Shown here in pieces: positions 59,899 to 64,000 of a stretch of 64,000 bases of DNA. A model generated the notes under the pieces. It was given only the letters and a program-made list of their open reading frames with translations, ran no database searches and was not told the origin of the DNA. Every line of letters begins with the position of its first letter. Within the stretch, counting starts at the first letter, position 1. This DNA is from Prevotellaceae bacterium UBA3627 (GTDB lineage: Bacteria > Bacteroidota > Bacteroidia > Bacteroidales > Bacteroidaceae). The position numbers and the translations under genes are program-made. Location: positions 62,034 through 126,033 of the forward strand of contig DFLE01000057.1 of assembly GCA_002373375.1 (NCBI GenBank), in the 5' to 3' direction.

Positions 59899-61245
59899 TT
59901 ACAAACTGCGAACCCCATCCTTGAACTGCTCGCCACGGTCCTCCATGTTCTTGAACAGGTCGAAGCTGGCGCAGCATGGTGAGAGAAGAACCACATCGCC
60001 CTTGCGTGCAAACTTATGGCAAGCCTCCACACAGTCTTTCATTGAGTGGGTATCTGCCACAGGCATGCCAAGGTCGTCAAAGGCGGCGTGCAGCTTGGCA
60101 TTGTCTGCTCCGAGATATACCAGCGCACTGCATTTCTCGCGCACGAGTTCCTTTATGTCGTTATAGTCATTGCCCTTGTCCTTTCCTCCCACTATGAGCA
60201 CTGTAGGACGGCTCATTGCCTCCAGAGCCACACGGCAGGCGTCAACGTTTGTGGCCTTGGAGTCGTTAATCCACAGCACACCGTCTTTCTCGTCAACCTT
60301 CTCAAGGCGATGCTCCACACCTGGGAAGTCCTTGAGGCACTGTACCAATATCTTCTCCCTCTTCTCCTGCTCTGCCACCGACAGGTCCATCTTGCCCATT
60401 GCAGCACATACGGCAGCCTTTGCCGCCATCATGTTACGCTGGTTGTGCTTGCCCGGCAGTGGGAAGTCGCTGTTTGGATCGATGTCACTGTCAGAGAACG
60501 GACACAAGGTAGGATTTCCCATCACTGCCACGTGTGATGACGGTGTAGGCTTCGGAGCATATCCATCCATACGCTTCTGCAACTCGTTGTTTATATACTC
60601 ATCATCGCTCCAGTACACGAAGGTGTCCTTAGGTGTCTGGTTCTGTATGATGCGCATCTTTGAGTCAACATAGTTCTGCATCTTGAACTCATAGCGGTCG
60701 AGGTGGTCGGGGGTGATATTCATCAGCACAGCCACGTCGGCACGGAAGGAGTACATATTATCAAGCTGGAACGAGCTGATTTCAAGCACATACCAGTCAT
60801 GGTCCTGTGTTGCCACCTGAAGGGCGTATGAGCGGCCTATGTTACCTGCCAGTCCTACATCCACGCCCCATTTCTTCATTATATAATAGATGAGTGACGT
60901 AGTGGTAGTCTTACCGTTTGAACCGGTGATACATATCGTCTTGCCCTTGCTGTATCTTTTTGCAAACTCCAGTTCGGCAAGTATAGGCGTATTCTGATTA
61001 ATCAGTGCCTGCACCATTGGAGCCGTATCAGGAATACCCGGGCTCTTCACCACCTCGTCGGCAGAGAGTATCTCTGCCTCTGTGTGCTGACCTTCCTCCC
61101 AGCGTATGCCTTCCTCATTAAGCCGTTTCTTATACTTCGGCTTAATCTGTCCCATATCTGATACGAATACCTCGTATCCCTGTTGCTTTGCCAGGATAGC
61201 GGTGCCTACACCGCTCTCTCCTGCTCCGAGAATCGCAAGTTTCAT
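59899..61245 (-). CDS. murD: UDP-N-acetylmuramoylalanine--D-glutamate ligase
   Basis: Adds D-Glu to UDP-MurNAc-L-Ala. The N-terminal block is LAILGAGESGVGTAILAKQ (residues 3-21). The P-loop is ICITGSNGKTTTTSLIYYIM (about 106). Then come LMNITPDHLDRY (about 180) and WINDSKATNVDACRVALEA (about 311). The length of 448 residues is normal. In the dcw cluster it lies between mraY (127-nt gap with AGGAGTTA repeats) and ftsW. Confidence 0.97.
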   Translation of the reverse strand: MKLAILGAGESGVGTAILAKQQGYEVFVSDMGQIKPKYKKRLNEEGIRWEEGQHTEAEILSADEVVKSPGIPDTAPMVQALINQNTPILAELEFAKRYSKGKTICITGSNGKTTTTSLIYYIMKKWGVDVGLAGNIGRSYALQVATQDHDWYVLEISSFQLDNMYSFRADVAVLMNITPDHLDRYEFKMQNYVDSKMRIIQNQTPKDTFVYWSDDEYINNELQKRMDGYAPKPTPSSHVAVMGNPTLCPFSDSDIDPNSDFPLPGKHNQRNMMAAKAAVCAAMGKMDLSVAEQEKREKILVQCLKDFPGVEHRLEKVDEKDGVLWINDSKATNVDACRVALEAMSRPTVLIVGGKDKGNDYNDIKELVREKCSALVYLGADNAKLHAAFDDLGMPVADTHSMKDCVEACHKFARKGDVVLLSPCCASFDLFKNMEDRGEQFKDGVRSL

Positions 61246-61261
61246 ACTCTTTATAGAATTT

Positions 61262-61297
61262 TAGGAGTTAAGGAGTTAAGGAGATAAGGAGTTAAGA
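61262..61297. repeat. AGGAGTTA short tandem repeats in the mraY-murD spacer
   Basis: Four to five copies of an 8-9-mer AGGAGTTA or AGGAGATA. Similar GAGTTATGAGTT runs lie at 57308-57345 and near 28763. Confidence 0.65.
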
Positions 61298-61372
61298 CAT
61301 TACGCTTTATCTGATGGCTTTGCTGCACCAACAGCATTTGTCTTTACTACTTAACTACATAACTACTGACTA

Positions 61373-62641
61373 CTATCTCACTTTCAATGTTATGATTGCC
61401 AAGGCTGCCATGCCTATGGTGATAATCCAGAAGCGTGTGGTTATCTTTGACTCTAACCAGCAGCCCCTTGGCCTGTTTATTATTATCTTGATGTCATCAG
61501 CCAGCTGTCCCGGCTTGATACGGAAAGCATCGTGTATAGGTGCACGCTTGAAGAGACGCAGCTTCCTGCCCTGCTTGTTACCGTGCTTTGCCACCTGCAC
61601 CTGCAGCATCACTGAGATGCTCTCCATAAGGAATACGAAGCAGATGATAGGTATGAGCAGTTCCTTGTGTATTATAACGGCAGTTACCGCTATGATGCCG
61701 CCGATGGCGAGCGAACCGGTGTCGCCCATGAATATCTGTGCCGGATAGGCGTTATACCACAGGAAGCCTATGAGACCTCCGATGAAGGCGCTGAGGAATA
61801 TCACCAGCTCCTCAGACTGAGGTATATACATTATATTAAAGTATGAGGCGAAGCCTATATGGCTCGACACGTATGCCAATATGCCCAACGCCACACACAT
61901 AATGGCCGAGTTGCCCGCACACATACCGTCCATACCGTCGTTGAGGTTTGAACCATTGCTGACGGCCATCACCACAAACGTGGTAAGCAGCACGAAGAAT
62001 ATCCATCCCGCTGCAGAACGGTGCTCGCCCATCCATGAGAAGAACACATCAGTGTAGTTGAGGTTGTTGTTCTTCACAAACGGTATGGTGGTGGTGGTGG
62101 ACTTGACAGGAGCACTCTTGTGCATCACTATCTCCTGTGTGGCGGTCTTCTGCACTGACACATTCTCACGCATCACCGCATCAGGGCTGAGCCACAGCGT
62201 CAGTCCCACGATAAGTCCGAGCGTTGCCTGACCTACCAGCTTATATATAGGCCTAAGACCATCCTTTGTTATCTTCATCTTGATGTAGTCATCGGCAAAG
62301 CCTATCAGACCGAGCCACACCGTAGTGCCCATCATCAGCAGCATATAGATATTCCTCAATCTGCCAAAGAGCAGGCATGGCACTATCGTTGCCACAATGA
62401 TGATGATACCACCCATGGTAGGCACACCTTTCTTCTCCACTCCATAAGGGTCAATGGAACGGTCACGCTGTGCCTCTGTGCCACCGTGACGACGCATCCA
62501 CTTTATGAAATACTCACCAAACCACACTGAGATAACCAGCGACAACACTAATGCCAGTATCGCACGGAATGAGATGTAACTCCACATGCCGGAGCCCGGT
62601 ATGTTCCACTGTTCGAGAAAACGGAAAAGATAGTATAACAT
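61373..62641 (-). CDS. mraY: Phospho-MurNAc-pentapeptide transferase MraY
   Basis: Integral membrane enzyme that makes lipid I from UDP-MurNAc-pentapeptide and undecaprenyl phosphate. The family motifs are KGVPTMGGIIII (about residue 70), IGFADDYIKM (about 113, DD), GSNLNDGMDGMCAG (about 236, second Asp cluster), PAQIFMGDTGSLAIGG (about 301) and the late KRAPIHDAF (about 380, HHH-equivalent loop). At 422 residues it is about 60 longer than E. coli MraY, mostly a periplasmic insert (about 145-195), as in other Bacteroidetes. A 258-nt gap with a 22-bp array separates it from murE. Confidence 0.96.
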   Translation of the reverse strand: MLYYLFRFLEQWNIPGSGMWSYISFRAILALVLSLVISVWFGEYFIKWMRRHGGTEAQRDRSIDPYGVEKKGVPTMGGIIIIVATIVPCLLFGRLRNIYMLLMMGTTVWLGLIGFADDYIKMKITKDGLRPIYKLVGQATLGLIVGLTLWLSPDAVMRENVSVQKTATQEIVMHKSAPVKSTTTTIPFVKNNNLNYTDVFFSWMGEHRSAAGWIFFVLLTTFVVMAVSNGSNLNDGMDGMCAGNSAIMCVALGILAYVSSHIGFASYFNIMYIPQSEELVIFLSAFIGGLIGFLWYNAYPAQIFMGDTGSLAIGGIIAVTAVIIHKELLIPIICFVFLMESISVMLQVQVAKHGNKQGRKLRLFKRAPIHDAFRIKPGQLADDIKIIINRPRGCWLESKITTRFWIITIGMAALAIITLKVR

Positions 62642-62809
62642 TCGACTATTATCGTTTATTTTTTGATTACTGTTTATGTATTAATGACCACTCGTCCTTG
62701 GATTGACAAATTGTCATCATTTTTCTTCTTTTGCTTTCTTTTTGTAAGTTTTATTATCGTTTTTACTTACGCCAATTGTTAACGGCTGTTAATTTCCGCC
62801 TGCCTCTGT

Positions 62810-62892
62810 AAAAGCATAGCTTTCACGATGAGAAGTGATAGCTTTCACAGTGTAAAAGCATAGCTTTCAGGACGAGAAGTGATAGCTTTCAT
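62810..62892. repeat. 22-bp-periodic palindrome array, solo copy 4 (inside the dcw cluster)
   Basis: ATAGCTTTC occurs four times at exact 22-nt steps (62816, 62838, 62860, 62882), alternating AAAAGC-ATA-GCTTTCA and AAGTG-ATA-GCTTTCA. It ends 8 nt before the murE stop. The flanks of the ~380-bp element are absent. Confidence 0.85.
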
Positions 62893-62899
62893 TTTGTCA

Positions 62900-64000
62900 T
62901 TAGGCATCACCGAAGGCGGCACGCAGTTCCTCGCGGTCATCAAAGTGATGCTTCACGCCCTTTACCTCCTGGTAATCCTCATGGCCCTTGCCTGCCACGA
63001 GTATCACGTCGCCCTGCTCAGCCATCATGGTGGCGGTGCGTATAGCCTCACGTCGGTCAGTGATGGCCACCACCTTCTTACGCTGCTGAGGTGTCAGTCC
63101 GGCAAGCATATCGTTTATTATATCCTGCGGCTCCTCAAAGCGTGGGTTGTCACTGGTTATTATTACGCGGTCGCTCTGCTTCACAGCCTCCTGCGCCATG
63201 AGAGGACGCTTGCCCTTGTCACGGTTGCCGCCTGCTCCGCATACTGTTATCACATGGCCCTTGCCGTTAAGCACCTCATGGATGGCACTGAGCACATTCT
63301 CCAGTGCGTCAGGGGTATGGGCATAGTCAACGATACCTGTCACTCCGTTTCCAGAACGGATAGGCTCCAGACGTCCTGCCACACTCTTCAGCGTGCTCAT
63401 CACCACCAGTATGTCCTCTGGCTGCTTGCCCAGCATACGCGCCGCGCCATATACTGCCAGGAGGTTGCTGACATTGAACTTTCCTATGAACTGCACTCCT
63501 ACCTCATGGCCGTCCATCTCAAGGTACATTCCCTCAAAATGGCACTCTATGATATGAGCCATAAAGTCTGCCATGGAGCGAGTGGAGTATGTCTTCACCA
63601 CCGCCTTCGTATTCTGTACCATCACTGAGCCGTTCTTGTCGTCAGCATTGGTTATGGCGAATGCCTGCTTTGGCAGGTCGTCAAAGAATTTCTTCTTGGC
63701 GTCACGATAGTTCTCAAAGGTCTTATGGTAATCCAGGTGGTCACGCGTAAGGTTTGTGAAGATACCGCCGGCGAATGTCAGTCCGCCAATGCGCTTCTGT
63801 GCTATGGCGTGGCTTGAGCACTCCATGAAGGCATACTCACAGCCTGCCTCCACCATACGGGCGAGCAACTGGTTAAGCTCTATAGGGTCAGGGGTGGTGT
63901 GGCTTGCAGCTATCGGCTCACCCTCCACGTAGTTGCATACGGTGGAGAGCAGTCCGCACTTGTGTCCCATCTGACGGAACATATTATATAATAAGGTGGC
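62900..64000 (-). CDS. murE: UDP-MurNAc-tripeptide synthetase MurE, 5' end outside window
   Basis: Adds the third amino acid (meso-diaminopimelate expected) to UDP-MurNAc-dipeptide. The frame is open to the window edge: before the first internal Met (63982) it reads ATLLYN, the continuation of the MurE P-loop helix, so the first ~110 residues lie beyond 64000. Visible blocks are NLTRDHLDYHKTFENY (substrate binding), SVAGRLEPIRSGNG, DYAHTPDALENVL, VFG-type VITVCGAGGNRDKGKRPLMA, TSDNPRFEEPQDIINDML (the D-N-P-R motif that selects diaminopimelate) and GKGHEDYQEV. It would be the first visible gene of the dcw cluster. Confidence 0.95.
   Translation of the reverse strand, partial: ATLLYNMFRQMGHKCGLLSTVCNYVEGEPIAASHTTPDPIELNQLLARMVEAGCEYAFMECSSHAIAQKRIGGLTFAGGIFTNLTRDHLDYHKTFENYRDAKKKFFDDLPKQAFAITNADDKNGSVMVQNTKAVVKTYSTRSMADFMAHIIECHFEGMYLEMDGHEVGVQFIGKFNVSNLLAVYGAARMLGKQPEDILVVMSTLKSVAGRLEPIRSGNGVTGIVDYAHTPDALENVLSAIHEVLNGKGHVITVCGAGGNRDKGKRPLMAQEAVKQSDRVIITSDNPRFEEPQDIINDMLAGLTPQQRKKVVAITDRREAIRTATMMAEQGDVILVAGKGHEDYQEVKGVKHHFDDREELRAAFGDA

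Noticed and set aside
62879..63628. 249-residue plus-strand frame opposite murE
   Set aside because: Shadow of murE; the minus strand carries all MurE motifs.
1..64000. tRNA, rRNA or known riboswitch
   Set aside because: No tRNA-like T-loop/acceptor combination, rRNA segment or recognisable riboswitch was noticed on either strand. A covariance-model scan would be needed to exclude small ones.

Overview
The window looks like a chromosome segment of a Bacteroidales bacterium, most likely Prevotella or a close relative. Reasons: the dcw cell-division cluster is in Bacteroidetes order; Bacteroidetes-type promoters (TTTG, 19-20 nt, TAnnTTTG) precede many genes; there is a Bacteroidetes M28-type glutaminyl cyclase, a FadL/OMPP1 porin, and very large secreted proteins ending in the W-Y-x-L-x-G-x-K-L ... 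G-x-Y-I-x-x-G-K-K tail common in Prevotella. I see no rRNA, tRNA, CRISPR array or transposase gene.

Layout. 1-1.1 kb: a rhuM gene bracketed by an exact 31-bp direct repeat. 1.3-3.9 kb: parE and an anti-sigma-like membrane protein. 4.4-9.2 kb (minus): dut, TPR protein, DUF4292 lipoprotein and an EnvC-like LytM protein in one tight operon. 9.3-12.5 kb (minus): a membrane-anchored AraC regulator, glutaminyl cyclase and dprA. 12.75-20 kb (plus): a 7-TM protein, a 2078-residue secreted repeat protein and a 57-residue peptide. 20.2-27.3 kb (plus): sufB, sufC, sufD, sufS and wbqC, with a DUF4359-like gene and a nucleotidyltransferase/HEPN pair (the HEPN gene gutted) between them. 27.2-30.4 kb (minus): dusB, an ECF sigma factor, argB and a ParE-type toxin-antitoxin pair. 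30.6-41.9 kb: a secreted pectate lyase, FadL-like porin, small membrane protein, CYTH enzyme, small beta-barrel and a 1498-residue fibronectin-III adhesin. 42.5-46.9 kb (minus): prfB, a Cache-PP2C-HATPase sensor, a STAS protein and an AraC-type regulator. 47-52 kb: acyl-CoA synthetase, an M20 deacetylase (probable argE), a low-MW tyrosine phosphatase and dgt. 52.1-64 kb (minus): ftsZ, ftsA, ftsQ, murC, murG, ftsW, murD, mraY and the end of murE.

The most interesting signals are regulatory or non-coding. (1) The promoters of the 7-TM/giant-repeat-protein unit and of the fibronectin-III adhesin, 29 kb apart on opposite strands, carry the same four-copy GAAAATTACACACC array with identical 22/20/19-nt spacing to a TACCTTTG -7 box. 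The last copy sits where the -33 box should be, which suggests an activator-dependent two-locus surface-protein regulon, probably run by the divergently encoded membrane AraC protein. (2) A dispersed element of about 380 bp with short direct terminal repeats and a 22-bp-periodic palindrome array occurs twice, with solo arrays at two more sites, one of them inside the dcw cluster. (3) A four-gene block ends in a compact partner-switch-like module whose likely output is a coiled-coil AraC protein. (4) Several smaller repeat families (ACTATAG 9-10-mers, GC-rich palindromes, a GTGGGAATT...AACCCAC element) fill intergenic gaps and in places touch gene starts.

Functions are assigned from motifs read by eye. 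No database search was run.
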